Shown piece after piece: positions 13,562-24,359 of a DNA stretch of 64,000 bases. This DNA comes from Portulaca oleracea (Eukaryota; Streptophyta; Magnoliopsida; Caryophyllales; Portulacaceae), in the NCBI GenBank assembly GCA_029582165.1, contig CM055882.1, forward strand, positions 10,992,001 to 11,056,000, read 5' to 3'. The notes under the pieces were generated by a model. That model had not been told where the DNA came from, searched no databases, and worked only from the letters and a program-made list of their open reading frames with translations. How positions within the stretch are numbered: the stretch's first letter is position 1; each line of letters starts with the position of its first letter. The translations under genes were made by a program, and so were the position numbers.

Positions 13562-13860
13562 GGAAGTAAAAGGGCGGAATCTATGCTGAGGTGGAGGTCC
13601 CCCACAAACCCTAGAAAAATCCCTGTCAAGAAAAGAAAACCCTAAGGGACCGCCATTATTATTCCTGCTCAAACTCTGAGGAATGATTTGCAATTTAGGT
13701 TGGATTGGATTTGGTTTGTTTCTTCCTCCCTCTTCTCTATCTATCTGTCTATCTTTCTCTTTCTCTCTTTGTTTCTGTATAATCACAGTGTAATTGTAAT
13801 TGCACTTTCCCTTTTCTTTCGGATTGTCGGAGGGGAGAGAAGATTCGGCTTTTGTTCGGT
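13562..13860 (-). promoter_or_regulatory. CTR1 5' leader and proximal upstream region
   Basis: On the minus strand this is a purine-rich (GAGA/GATA-like) leader upstream of the CTR1 start, followed by ordinary A/T-rich sequence. The frame stays open for 75 codons upstream of the family start, to an ATG at 13786. No TATA box was fixed with confidence. Confidence 0.4.
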
Positions 13861-14058
13861 GGCGTAACCGTAATTATTCTCACCTCCGAGGAAAATGACC
13901 ATAAATATATATATTTGACTGGAAAAAAAAGTGCAAAATATTAGTCCCTTCGTTGCTAATTATTTATTGTCACTGCATACGTATAACTGTATAATCAACT
14001 TTTTTTATGGTGATAAAAAAAGTTTTTTCTTTTATTGAAAGCATAATTGTACTACTAA

Positions 14059-15050
14059 GGCCTTGTAAATTTCATGGGTACATTGTAGTATGTAATTAAA
14101 TACCAAAAATTACTGAAAGTAACCGAAATTTATCAAAAGTTACCAAAAATTACCGAAACATATCAAAGTTTTATTTTTTGTTTTTTATTTATAAATTTTT
14201 AATTTTTAATTTTTCATATTTCATTTTTAATTTTTAATTTTTAATTTTTAATTTTTAATTTTTAATTTTTAATTTTTAATTTTTAATTTTTATTTAATTT
14301 TAATTTTTAACTTTTAATTTTTAATTTTTAATTTTTTAAAATATTAAAAATTAAAATTTTCAATTTTTTTATTTTTTTATTTTTAATTTTTAATTTTTAA
14401 TTTTTAATTTTTTAAAATATTAAAAATGTTATTTCAATTTATTTATTTTAAATTTTTAATTTTTAATTTTTAATTTTTAATTTTTAATTTTTAATTTTTA
14501 ATTCTTAATTTTTCATTTTTCATTTTTAATTTTTAATTTTTAATTTTTAATTTTAAATTTTAAATTTTTATTTTAAATTTTTAATTTGTGAATTTTTAAT
14601 TTTTAATATTTTTTATTCATTTAAATTTTTTTATTTTTTATAATTTCTTAATTGTGATAATAAATTTTAATTTCTTTTAATTTTTAATATTAATTTCAAT
14701 TTTTTAAATTTTAATTTTTTTCTTTTCTTCTTTTTAAATTTTAAAATTTTTAAAATTTTAAATTTTTAAATTTTAAAATTTTTATATTTTTATATTTTTT
14801 ATTTTTTTATTTTTAAATTTTCTAAAATATTTTTATGTTTTATTTTTTAAATTTTTTACTTTTTAATTTTTACGTTTTTAAAAATATGAAAATTATAAAT
14901 TTTCAAACTCTAACTTTTAATTTGTTTATTTCATATTTTCAAAAACATATCTAACTTACATAAATTTACCAAAAGTTACCGAAATTTACTGAAAATCACC
15001 AAAAAGTAACATTTACCATACCTACACTTACCACTGAAATTTACAGGCCC
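14059..15050. mobile_element. Tourist-like (PIF/Harbinger) MITE with expanded AT-rich core
   Basis: It is flanked by TAA at 14056-14058 and 15051-15053, the 3-bp duplication of PIF/Harbinger elements. The inverted ends are GGCCTTGTAAATTTCA on the left and, reversed, GGGCCTGTAAATTTCA on the right. The similarity runs inward for about 35 bp and continues into ACCGAAA/ACCAAAA motifs. The core is a long AT-only array. Confidence 0.8.
14190..14930. repeat. Degenerate 7-bp (TTTTAAT)n tandem array
   Basis: About 740 bp made almost only of A and T, dominated by a TTTTTAA/TTTTAAT heptamer with scattered length variants. It fills the core of the Tourist-like element and looks like slippage expansion after insertion. 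Confidence 0.85.
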
Positions 15051-15052
15051 TA

Positions 15053-15250
15053 ATCAAACATTTGACAAAAATCGTTCAACACCAAATTATTGATAATATA
15101 TGGTCCCTCCTCATTCCAACATCTATGGTCTAACTCGTAAGGTTGTAAATGAGCCAAGGTATGAGCTATTTTATTCTCGTCCCTACGTACATGAGTGAAA
15201 ACACAAAAATTAAACAAGGATGCACAATCCATAATCTCGTCTATCAGCAA
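15053..15250 (-). pseudogene. RNase H-like (RVT_3) C-terminal fragment
   Basis: The minus-strand translation contains HVRRDENKIAHTLAHLQP followed by WNEEGPYIINNLVLND. This matches the C-terminal half of the plant RVT_3 RNase H-like domain found in LINEs and LINE-derived genes. It lacks the N-terminal half, which appears just to the right on the opposite strand. Its 3' end abuts the Tourist-like element. Confidence 0.65.
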
Positions 15251-15339
15251 TCCCAGCTCTGTATTTGGCTTATTCCCGTTCCTCGGCTTCGTAATCAGCG
15301 GAAGGCGGTCTCCTTAGATGATAACATTCAGGCATCCCT

Positions 15340-15621
15340 GCAGGTGGCGAAGCTATGGAGAAAACTAACATTAAGGTAGCTACCCAAACTCATTGGAAGT
15401 TGTCATTGAGTGGGTATATGAAAATTAATTTTGGTGGGGCTGTGTTGGGGGACTGGGGCAGTGGAGGTGGGGTGGTTGGGAGATATGACAGACGAGGGGT
15501 GGTATTCATGGCAATCGAGCAGTCATCGTGGCGCGAGCGTCCGGAGATGACAGAAGCAAGAGCGTGCTTATTGACACTACAGGTGGCGAAGGAGAAAGGG
15601 TATATAATCAACTTTTGTTAA
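15340..15621 (+). pseudogene. RNase H-like (RVT_3) N-terminal fragment
   Basis: The plus-strand translation includes KINFGGAVLGDWGSGGGVVG and then RPEMTEARACLLTLQVAKEKG. This is the N-terminal half of an RVT_3 domain (normally a KxNxDGA motif, here NFGGA). The first catalytic Asp appears replaced by Gly, which suits a dead copy. With the minus-strand fragment on its left it looks like one domain split by an inversion. Confidence 0.65.
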
Positions 15622-16319
15622 AAGTTACTAGTTACTACCCGTTATTTTTTACTATCTAATTTTCCATTGATTTCTATTATTTTATATTTTTTATTATATA
15701 TTATTTTACAATTTTGAGACTAGTAATATATTAATTACTTCCTTTGTTTTTTGTAACTGTTGACTAGATTTTCAAGTTGAAAACTCTGACCGTTAAGATA
15801 CGGATTTTAAAATTAAATTGCTCCTCTACTAGTTTAAAATGTCAAAAATAGTCCTAAAAATTTCCGCATTGATAAAATATCATTCAACTTGACAAAACTT
15901 GTCAAAATTGTCATTGTATGACTGATAGCCAGTTGTCATAAATAATTTTTTTTCATCTTCTTCTTTGTCTAATTTTCCTCATCATCGTCTTCTTCATCAA
16001 TTTCTTCATCCCCTAAATTTAACCACTATCGCCAACCACCTACCACCGCTAACCACTATCGCCACTCTCTCTCTATTCACTGACGCACAAACCATCTCCC
16101 AACACCACTTTCTCCAACCACCATTGAACACCATGACCATCGCCCAACACCACTGCAAACACCACGGCCCAATACTATCACCTCCTCTCTCTTCATTGAC
16201 CTACAAATTTCCACCCCCCACCACCACTCTCTCCAACCACTACCGTCTACCACCACTACAATAGGAGCGGTAGTTGGTAGTGGTAGGTGGAGATTTGTGG
16301 AAGAGAGATAAAATATATA
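15622..16319. other. Non-coding stretch with a CCACCA-rich segment
   Basis: No supported gene. Positions 15965-16264 are rich in CACCA/ACCAC trinucleotides and stay open in one frame, but the translation is low complexity and has no recognisable domain. Confidence 0.4.
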
Positions 16320-16445
16320 TTAGATGCACTTGGAGCACGTGCCCCAGATATTTACGATTGAACAATCATATTAATTAGAGTAAACAACCTAAGATATATG
16401 GATGAACAATTGTAGAATATGGAGCACATGCTTCAGGAGCACCTA
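16320..16445. mobile_element. Small MITE with GGAGCACATGC ends
   Basis: The left side has TTGGAGCACGTGCCCC and the right side GGAGCACATGCTTCAGGAGC, with GAACAAT motifs between. It is related to the better preserved copy in CSN2 intron 2 (61397-61596). Confidence 0.4.
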
Positions 16446-17185
16446 AAAATTTGCAGGGTATGTGGAGGAAGAAGATGGGCGGTGGTGATTTATTTACTCC
16501 CTCATTAATTATTTTATCCACATATATCTAATTAAACTTTCTTAATTAATTAAGGGTATGTTATTCAGTCTATTTGTCAATCTGCACTCACCTGCATCAA
16601 TTTGCACTTACCTGCACAACCTATATTCAATCCAAAAATTAATTATCTAAATAAATATTAACATTTACAAATATTAGTTTTTATCTCAATAAGTAATATG
16701 CTCATACGCTTTACAAAATTAAAAATATTCGTGTGAATTTTCAAACTAAAAATAATTTTATATATTATAAAAGATTAAATTAGAGGATTAGTAAAATTAA
16801 TCTAATATATTCTTATGAATTTTCGATGAAAAAAAAGAAACGGATATTGATTGTGTCATCTTTTAGGGGAGAGTAACAATGTCATTTATGTAGTTGATTT
16901 AAATTTAAAATTCCGTGCTTTTTTTATTTGTATTTAATTTTTATCTTGGTTTACTTTTGAGATGGTCGTTCGTCTATCAAACTAATGAAAATTTGTTATT
17001 AGAAATAATTAAATGAACTATTATAAAGTTAAGTTACTCTATTTAATTGAAAAGTCTTGTCCCATTTTTTAGAACTTGTTAACACGTGTGTGGTAAATAA
17101 TTATTTACATCTATTGTTTTTATTTTATTTTTTCCTTGGCATTGTTCGTTTATATTTTATAGACACCATTTGTGCAATAAATTAT
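16446..17185. other. AT-rich non-coding stretch
   Basis: No gene, RNA or element end was recognised here. Confidence 0.4.
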
Positions 17186-17998
17186 TAAAAGGTACCCTAT
17201 GTTTTGCGCTATCTATTTTTAGGGGACCATATTATTGAAAATAAATTTTAGGTACCCTATGTTTTGTAGTACCTATTTTCTGGTGACAAATTATCTTTTA
17301 GATTTATTACAAGAGCCCCAAGATTATGTAAAATTGCAAAAATATCGCTACCTTGATAAAAACTTGTCAATTTATATTTCCACCTGCATTACTATTTGTT
17401 TTAAGGAAGGAAAATTGGATTTAAATAATCTGAACTTTGGGCCATATATAGTGACGACGGAGGCATGTGCCTGGACTTTTTAGTTGTGCCATGTCAGCTT
17501 ACTCGTCGAGTTAAGTTCAACTTAACTCGGTGGCGTGCTACTAGAATTCAAGGGGGTCAAAGTTCAGATTATTTATAACCAAATCTAAAGTTCAGTTATT
17601 TAATCTACTATGGCCCAAAGTTCGAATTATTTAAATCCAATTTCCCTTTAAAGAATTAGTATCTCCATATTTTTCATTGACAAGCGCGCTCTGATAATTT
17701 GTTTTAAAGAATTATTATATGCTCTGCATTACTATTTGCTCTGATACCAAATGAAAAATATGGAGATGTTAATTCTTTAAAACAAATAGTAATGCAGGTG
17801 GAAATATAAATTGATAAGTTTTTATGAAGGTAGAGATATTTTTGCAATTTTACATAGTCTTGAGGATCTTGCAATAAATCTAAAAGATAATTTGTCACCA
17901 TAAAATAGGTACTACAAAACACACGGTACTTGTAAATTATTTTCAATAATATGGTCCCTTAAAAATAGATATCGCAAAACATAGGGTACCTTTTAGTA
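17186..17998. mobile_element. Large inverted-repeat element with about 220-bp arms
   Basis: The arms, about 17188-17415 and 17775-17995, are reverse complements at roughly 85-90% by eye. Both hold GGTACCCTATGTTTTG, CAAATTATCTTTTAGATTTAT and CACCTGCATTACTATTTG. The arms translate to near-identical meaningless frames. On the minus strand the right arm is followed at 17738-17752 by TTGGTATCAGAGC, the complement of the initiator tRNA-Met 3' end used as a primer-binding site by LTR retrotransposons. It could be two LTR-like copies in head-to-head orientation, or a foldback transposon. Confidence 0.6.
17403..17660. mobile_element. Second inverted-repeat element in the palindrome loop
   Basis: The outer ends are AAATTGGATTTAAATAATCT and, inverted, AAATTGGATTTAAATAATTC. 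The match continues through GAACTTTGGGCCATA. It sits between the arms of the larger inverted repeat, so the two are nested. Confidence 0.6.
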
Positions 17999-18005
17999 AT
18001 TAATT

Positions 18006-18185
18006 CCCATTTGTGAGACTTTTCAAACATAATTAACTTTTTTCAATCTATCGAAAAGTTGTTATTGAAAAATTTTATTTCATTTTTTCCTTGACATTGT
18101 TTGTTTATCTTTTATATACATCATTTGTGAGATTTTTCAAAAATAATTGACTTTTTTTAACCTATTGAAAAGTTGTTACTGATAA
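18006..18185. repeat. Two direct copies of a 60-bp segment, 116 bp apart
   Basis: CATTTGTGAGACTTTTCAAA at 18006 and CATTTGTGAGATTTTTCAAA at 18122 start two similar stretches. Both run through AATTAACT/AATTGACT to GAAAAGTTGTTA. This is a diverged tandem duplication. Confidence 0.65.
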
Positions 18186-18614
18186 AATAACTATTGTAAT
18201 CTTTTTGTTGATTTTTTTTTCCAAGTTCCTAGAAGTAGTTGATATTGTGTTGTGAAAAAATTATTGAAAAATTTTGCTTTTATTAATGCTATTCTTCCTT
18301 TGATATAATTTCTTGCTATGTAAACTAATTGAATAAGTGACTTTCTCCATTGATATATTACAACATTTTCACTAAGTTTGTAAATTGTTATTTATTTATT
18401 GGGCTCCATCATTTTTCTTTCAATATATAATTTGTGGATCCTATTTTTCTAATTATTCACCTAGTTAGGTAAGTATAATTGCTTTTTGGTTGTCTTTTAC
18501 ACCATTGGATATGTGTTGGTATATAATCGTTGTATTGTGTCTATTACTTTCTTAATCAAAGTAGAAGTAATCTTTTTGTCAATTGAAGTTGATTCATAGA
18601 AATGAGGATTGAAA

Positions 18615-19429
18615 ATGGAAAAGACATTTTGGACCAAATCTCAAACTGCAAAGTCAGTTGACCTTATTTATGATTATAAATTGGAGAACATAAAACCTGA
18701 TTGGGGAGAAATTGTGAAATAATTTGGGGTTCATACTGGGTTTCATCGAATGTCTAGTCAATTAAGGAATGGACTAGAGACTGTGAAAGTCAAAATAAGG
18801 GCATATATATGATGATCTAGTCACCACTATTGAAATTAGAGTGAATGAAAAAATTGAGTTGTCTGACTGTACTGATGATCAGTGGGAGAAGATGAAAGCA
18901 ATTAGTATATATTACTATTTTAAACCTTCTTCCATTGATTTTCATGATACTTATTTTACACTATAATTAACTTGTGTTTATTTGTTGGCAGAAAAAAGAA
19001 CTACCTTGATCTCATCCGACACGAGTTGTTGGATGATCTTGATATGTTGAGGTTCATGTATTGAGGCAGCCAAGCAAACCGTTCCCTTAGTTTTGTCCCT
19101 GGAATGGAACTGACATGAGTTTGAAGGTAGGGAATTGCAATATGACAATTATCGTTGAAGAAGATATTGCAAATAGTGATGATGACGATGATGAAGGAAA
19201 CGGTGGAGATAATATAATTAGATTTAGCAATGGTCAATCTCGCTCTCCGCCACAAAGTATGCAAACATCTAGTAAAAGCGAAAGAGTGGAACTCGACGCT
19301 CTAAATCTAAAGGTCACCAAAGTATGGTCGAAAAGCCCTTATTTGACTCATGAGATTATGAAGACTAAAAAAATAATGCAAGTAGTTGAGAAACAAATGC
19401 CTACTATTTTTGAAAGAGTCGGTGCATGA
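18615..19429 (+). pseudogene. Myb/SANT-like (trihelix-type) ORF remnant, probably Harbinger-associated
   Basis: From ATG 18615 the frame reads FWTKSQTAKSVDLIYDYKL, then KPDWGEIVK, a stop, FGVHTGF and SQLRNGLETVK. This is the pattern of plant Myb/SANT-like DNA-binding domains (W...LI..., GW..I...F, T....QL.NR...LK). Further on, LDLIRHELLDDLDMLRF and an acidic D/E-rich stretch (near 19175-19200) fit the later parts of such proteins. Frames are interrupted by stops and it is not functional. PIF/Harbinger transposons carry a Myb-like second protein beside the transposase, and a Harbinger transposase remnant lies downstream at 22.2-23.4 kb. Confidence 0.55.
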
Positions 19430-19455
19430 GCTAAAGAAGTTTTACTAGATAAAAC

Positions 19456-20223
19456 TAGGGTCATTCATAAAAAAACGACCCAAAAAATTCGTTTCGGAAA
19501 CCCGCTACCCGGTCAAAAAATTAGGGTACCCGGACCGTAAAATCAACTTAATCGGGTCAGGTACCCAAATCGAAAAAATTTATAGGTAATTCAGTTACGG
19601 ATCGACCCCTAGCCATTTTCAAGTACTCTAATTACCCGAAAATAAATTTTAAATTGGGTGCAAATTTATTTTTCGGATCTAAGCCACATATTTCTTTCCC
19701 ATTTCCTAAGTTTGCATTCTATGTGTGATGTTGTTGAGTTAATACTATGATTTTTCAGACTATGCGATGTTATTGTTACTTAAGACTTTGGGGGTCTATT
19801 GTGGTGTGTGGAATGTGGAGGCAAGATGTCTTGGTGGAGTTGGTGCTGCCCAGTTTCAAACTATAGTGGACTGTGAATTGATGTAATTTTGTATTGTTGT
19901 CACATATTTGAAATAGTTTGGCTACTGCCTATTGGATATGGACACAATGACAGACTTCCAGATTTATTATTTGTTGTGGCTACTAATTTTCAATGAATCA
20001 TTATTAGTACCTCTAGTTACAAATTAAAAATAAAATCAGAAACTCATAAAATTATAATTAAACGGGTATTTTGGTTAGACGGTACCCGACCCAAACTTTT
20101 GGGTATCCGAATTTCGGGTATCCGGAAGTTTCAGTTGCGGTTCGAGGGTTTCGCCGCTCTGATTTTTCGATTGCCCGAAAAAATTATCCAATCAGTTCGG
20201 GTGCCTGACCCATGAATACCCTG
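19456..20223. mobile_element. Non-autonomous hAT-like element
   Basis: The left end is TAGGGTCATTCAT and the right end, reversed, CAGGGTATTCATGGGTCAGG. Flanks GATAAAAC (19448-19455) and GATAAATT (20224-20231) match at 6 of 8 positions, fitting an old 8-bp hAT duplication. The ends are rich in GGGTACCCG-like motifs. No transposase is visible. Confidence 0.6.
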
Positions 20224-20231
20224 GATAAATT

Positions 20232-22050
20232 CATAAAACTCACTCAAATTCACTTGAATCCTAATGTATAGGAGTCATTAGTGATGGAGATCAGCCTTCA
20301 CAACCTCATTTGGTGTCAGCATACTTTGAGGTCATCGATGAATCCCAGATGAGCCTTGACAATACTAAAGGTCATTCACCTTATGTGAGGTCATCTTTAC
20401 TGTCTCAATACTTCAGAATTGAGGCCTCACTCACATTTGGTCCCTTGGAGGTTGTTCTTAATGTCCAAGCTTACATGGTCCGAAGGTTATTTGGGTTCCA
20501 CGGAGCTTTCTTGTTCTAGACATGCATTGAGGACGTTTATTTGGAGCTGGTTGTTCTCATTGAAGACGTTTATCTGGATCCGGTTGTTCATTTTAACTTG
20601 GGTTGTGATTCTCTTTTCTTTGGATGTTAAGGAATTTTATTATTAAGACTTTCCAAATGCCAAAGGTTGATCCATTTGGAGGTCATTTGCATTCTTTACA
20701 AATATTGCAAACTGGGTACGTGCCTGAGGACCTCATTCGGGATCAACTTGTCTTTTGGTGTTTCAACAAGGTCTTTTTGGTCTTTTCACTTGGGTTGCAT
20801 CATCTTCTGCTTATTGGAGGTCATCAACCTTCTATGCAATCTGAATATGCGCATGAGGACCTCCATCTTGAAACCGCAGAGAATTTGGACGTCCAAGGAC
20901 GTTCCCTACTGGAGGAAGACTATTTGCACCTGTTTGACTTCACTTCCTGAGTTGTTGAGGTCTTTCCAATTCAGTGAGGTGCTTGTCATTAAGGTCCTCT
21001 TTAAAGACGTCACTTTCGAGCTGTTGATGTCCTTCCAGTTCGTGAGGTGATTATCCAGCCTTGCCCACGTGAGGAATGATGCTCCAACAAGAACGCGCCA
21101 TGTGTGATGTTTCTAGTGCCTTCCAATTGTTCTAGAAGCTTCATGAAGATGTCATGTATGACGTTTTTATTAGTCCTCATTACTATTGTTCTAAAAGCTT
21201 CATAAGTTAGTTACATATTAGCTTATTTTGATATAATTAGCTAATTAAGCAAGATTAGGACGTTTTCTTTTTACTCAAGAAACTCCTAATTAGATATCTC
21301 AGCTGGGCTTATATATACTCACTGTGTGGTCATTGTAAGGACAACTACATGATATGATGATATGAAATATGAGATTTTGAGTGCCTTATTGAGCCTCTTG
21401 TTTGTGAGTGACGTTAAACTCTTAATCTTGGTTAATTCTACTTCAGTATCAAGGATTTGTCAATCCTTGTGGTGCGTGTAGAGCTTGGTAATCTCGATGG
21501 TGGTGCGCCTGTATCCATTGAGGTCGTCAAGTCCAATGCCCTTGTGATAATCGGTCATGGTGTGCCTGTAATGATCGGTAATCACTTGATTCTATCCTTT
21601 ATCTTTCTGCATTTTTCATCCCTCATTATCCATTTCAATCCATTTGAATGAGTCCCAAAATCCCCCATGAGTTCTTGATGCTATTTGGTGCGTGGTGAAC
21701 TGGGTTCTATCTTGGAGGAGGTTATTCGTGTTGTTCTAGCTCATTCGATCTTATTTCACACCTCACCCATTTCATCCTTTCGATTCTTGTTGATTATCCC
21801 CTGTTTTGGAGTTGTTTGCATTCGATTATTCGTTGTGAGGTCTCAGAATTCCAGTGTTGTGTGTCCGCTTGGTGTCTGTGAGGTCAATACTCTGATCTTA
21901 GCGACCTTGCATACATCAATTAGGAAGGAGGACGAGATTAATTTTTTCTTAGAACAACCAAACAAAGATGTCATATGGGAGTATTTCTGTGACAGATTTG
22001 TACAACATTGTACTACAAGCTCTAACCTCTTCACACATCATTATGTTTAA
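20232..22050. other. Repeat-like region, possibly an LTR
   Basis: It contains many GAGGTC/GAGGACCT motifs, a TATA-like TTATATATACTC near 21309, and a GTGCCTTATTGAGCC segment, resembling an LTR promoter and leader. Termini and a primer-binding site could not be fixed. The open frames of 60-130 codons show no recognised domain. Confidence 0.3.
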
Positions 22051-22244
22051 CTAGATTAAGTAGTCTATGGGTCAAAAACTACTATGTTATTATTATCAGT
22101 AGATTGTTGTTTATTTTTGTGATTTTATTCTAAGAATTATTCGTTGTCATGAAAACTATGGTTATCTCTACCTGATTATGTTCATGTTGAAACTTTCTTC
22201 TATCGTATACTAATCGTGCTTTGATTATGTCTTTTTGTTATGTA

Positions 22245-23445
22245 TAGAATGGATGGTGAAGATATTGTTATTTACGTCGCTTTTCTCGTCAAGGCGAACA
22301 ACCATTATCAAAACGAAAAAGGAAGACCATTATTCCAAGGCTACTTGGTGAAAGTGGTTCCCTTTTTGTGTATAGAATAATAAACCATGAATCCGACAAA
22401 TGTAACTAACTATTATGCTTTATAGTTTATTCTATATGCTTTTAATTATCTAGTGAAGAACATGGTTGAGAGAAACTTATTGCAAGATGGTCGCAAAATA
22501 AATGTCCCAGAACAGTTAGCAATATGTTTGTTTATATTAGTTAGAGGGACAAGTTACTAAGAAGTTGAAGAACAATTCAAATCCTCTCAGTCATATACGA
22601 GTATCAAACCAAAGTATTGGAAGCATAAGTGAAGTTTTTGTTTGGGGATATCACTTGGCCATATCAAAGCTTAAACATAGTCCAGAATGAGCTTCTGTCC
22701 AGACGTAATATAAAGAAATATTAGGCATTCTTTGAGTTACGTTTGTCTAGAAAATTTCTACTAAGTTGCTTAATTTATCAAGTTCAATCATATTATTAAT
22801 TACTTTGGTTAAAATGTTATGCCAATATGAATCAGGATTGCATTGTCGCATTAGATGACACTCACATTCAAGCAATGGTAAATGATAATGAAGAGACATT
22901 TCGAGACCGTAAAGGTAATAAGAGTTAGAACATGTTAGTTGTGTGCTCATTTGATATGATGTTCACTTATCACAATGTCGGGTGGGAAGGGGTCGGTCAT
23001 GATGTGAAAGTTCCCTAACACAGTTTGATTAATGCCCAATTCTATTTCCCACATCCTCCAAAACGTAATGTTTAATACTATACATTTCTACTTCATGTTG
23101 GTCGCAGGTTAATTTCTAATGTTTAACATCCATTTTATATGTGATTAGAAAAATACTAGTTGGTTGATTGTACATATCCAAACACTATTGGATATTTAAC
23201 TTCATACATGGATAGGAGGGTCCGTTACCATTTCGAATTTCAAAAAGCGTGGACCTACTCACTATAAAGAGGTCTTCATTTTTTACCATTCTCCACTTAA
23301 AATAAAATGATAATTAAAAGGACATTTGGAGTGTTAAAAAGTATTTGGAAGATATTGAAATACAAAATGCCTCAAATATCAAAGGGATGCCAAATCTGTA
23401 TAATTAAAGCGAGTTGCATGCTAGATAACAAATACCTTATAGTGT
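22245..23445 (+). pseudogene. PIF/Harbinger transposase (DDE) pseudogene
   Basis: Pieces in three frames follow the plant Harbinger transposase order. First come VERNLLQDGRKINVPEQLAI and LVRGTS, then a stretch with ALDDTHIQAMV, FRDRKGN, VCSFDMMFTY and GWEGVGHDVKV. Last are remnants of a HYHLP-like region and LKSIWKILKYKMPQISKG. The first catalytic Asp position reads LDDTHI (usually IDGTHI). Stops and frameshifts are frequent, so it is inactive. The Mutator-like element at 23486 starts just after it. Confidence 0.75.
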
Positions 23446-23686
23446 CTTGAAAGTTAAAGTTGATAAACTCCAATAAGTCCATATACAAAAAATTACTCGG
23501 AGGTACCCTAACTTTTGGTGAAATATTTTTCTGGTACCCCAACTTTTGAAATCTAATTTCGAGGTACCCCAAGTTTTAGGATTAGTAATAATTAGGTGAA
23601 TTTCTGGCCAATGATTTGAATTCACCGATGAGTTTTAGGCGGCAAATTGATTAAGAGTTTTTATGGAGGAAAATGCCCTTTGTTTG

Positions 23687-24338
23687 TTAGGAACCTATCT
23701 CAACCCTCATCTCAGCCAACAAGTCCTCCAGTTTACTCCATTTATGTGCTTTCCCAGGGATCCTAAGCATGATATTGCAGTGAATTACATTCAACTCATA
23801 GCAACCCTTCCTCTTAAACCACTCAAAAATCTTCATTGGTCTCTCCCAACTCAACTGCTCCTTGAGTATAATACTCCTCTCCTCGTTACTCAGCCGCTCC
23901 TCCCACGGTCTGAAAGCCTCATCCAAGTCAGGGGTTGTCTCCAAAGCCCTCAATATTGAAGGAATACACCCTCCATTAAAGGCCCATTTCGTTGAACACT
24001 TGGTGTGCACCTTCTTTGGTGAAATTTTCCACCCTCGACACCCACTTCAACTGCACAATTTGCTTTATCTTTCGCTTCTGATCGACCCCAAGATCTCCGA
24101 GGTTGCTCTTTGAACGATTCAGGGACGAACCCATCTGGGTTCAACCTCAAATTGCTCTGCTTTGCCTTCCCTCTCCTCTGGTCGTCCGATTAATCTCCTT
24201 CTCGATCGCCTCGATCTCGGAATTGAGGTGTTTGTCCTCAGGAACGCTGGGGATCTTGGTTTGGGTGTTGGTGATTGTGCTGTTAGGGTGAAGATGCTTG
24301 AGGGAAGTTGGGGATGTGGTGGAAACAGGGGACGCCAT
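23687..24338 (-). pseudogene. 5' fragment of a chloroplast-type PPR protein gene
   Basis: The minus-strand ATG at 24338 opens a Ser/Thr/Pro-rich, transit-peptide-like N-terminus (MASPVSTTSPTSLKHLHPN). After frame changes come RLNPDGFVPESFKEQPRR and then PSILRALETTPDLDEAFRPW, LSNEERSIILKEQLSWERPM and KIFEWFKRKGCYELNVIH. This last block is typical of the first repeats of a P-class pentatricopeptide protein. At least two frameshifts are visible, near 24170 and near 24015, the latter fitting loss of one A in an A run. The fragment stops at the left inverted end of the enclosing element, after only about 215 codons. It is a captured, decayed piece. Confidence 0.75.
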
Positions 24339-24359
24339 TGGAGGACATTGGTTCTCAAA

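Noticed and set aside
20310..21050. Three overlapping frames of 69-127 codons
   Set aside because: No domain is recognisable, and the sequence has LTR-like promoter features. A coding call is not supported.
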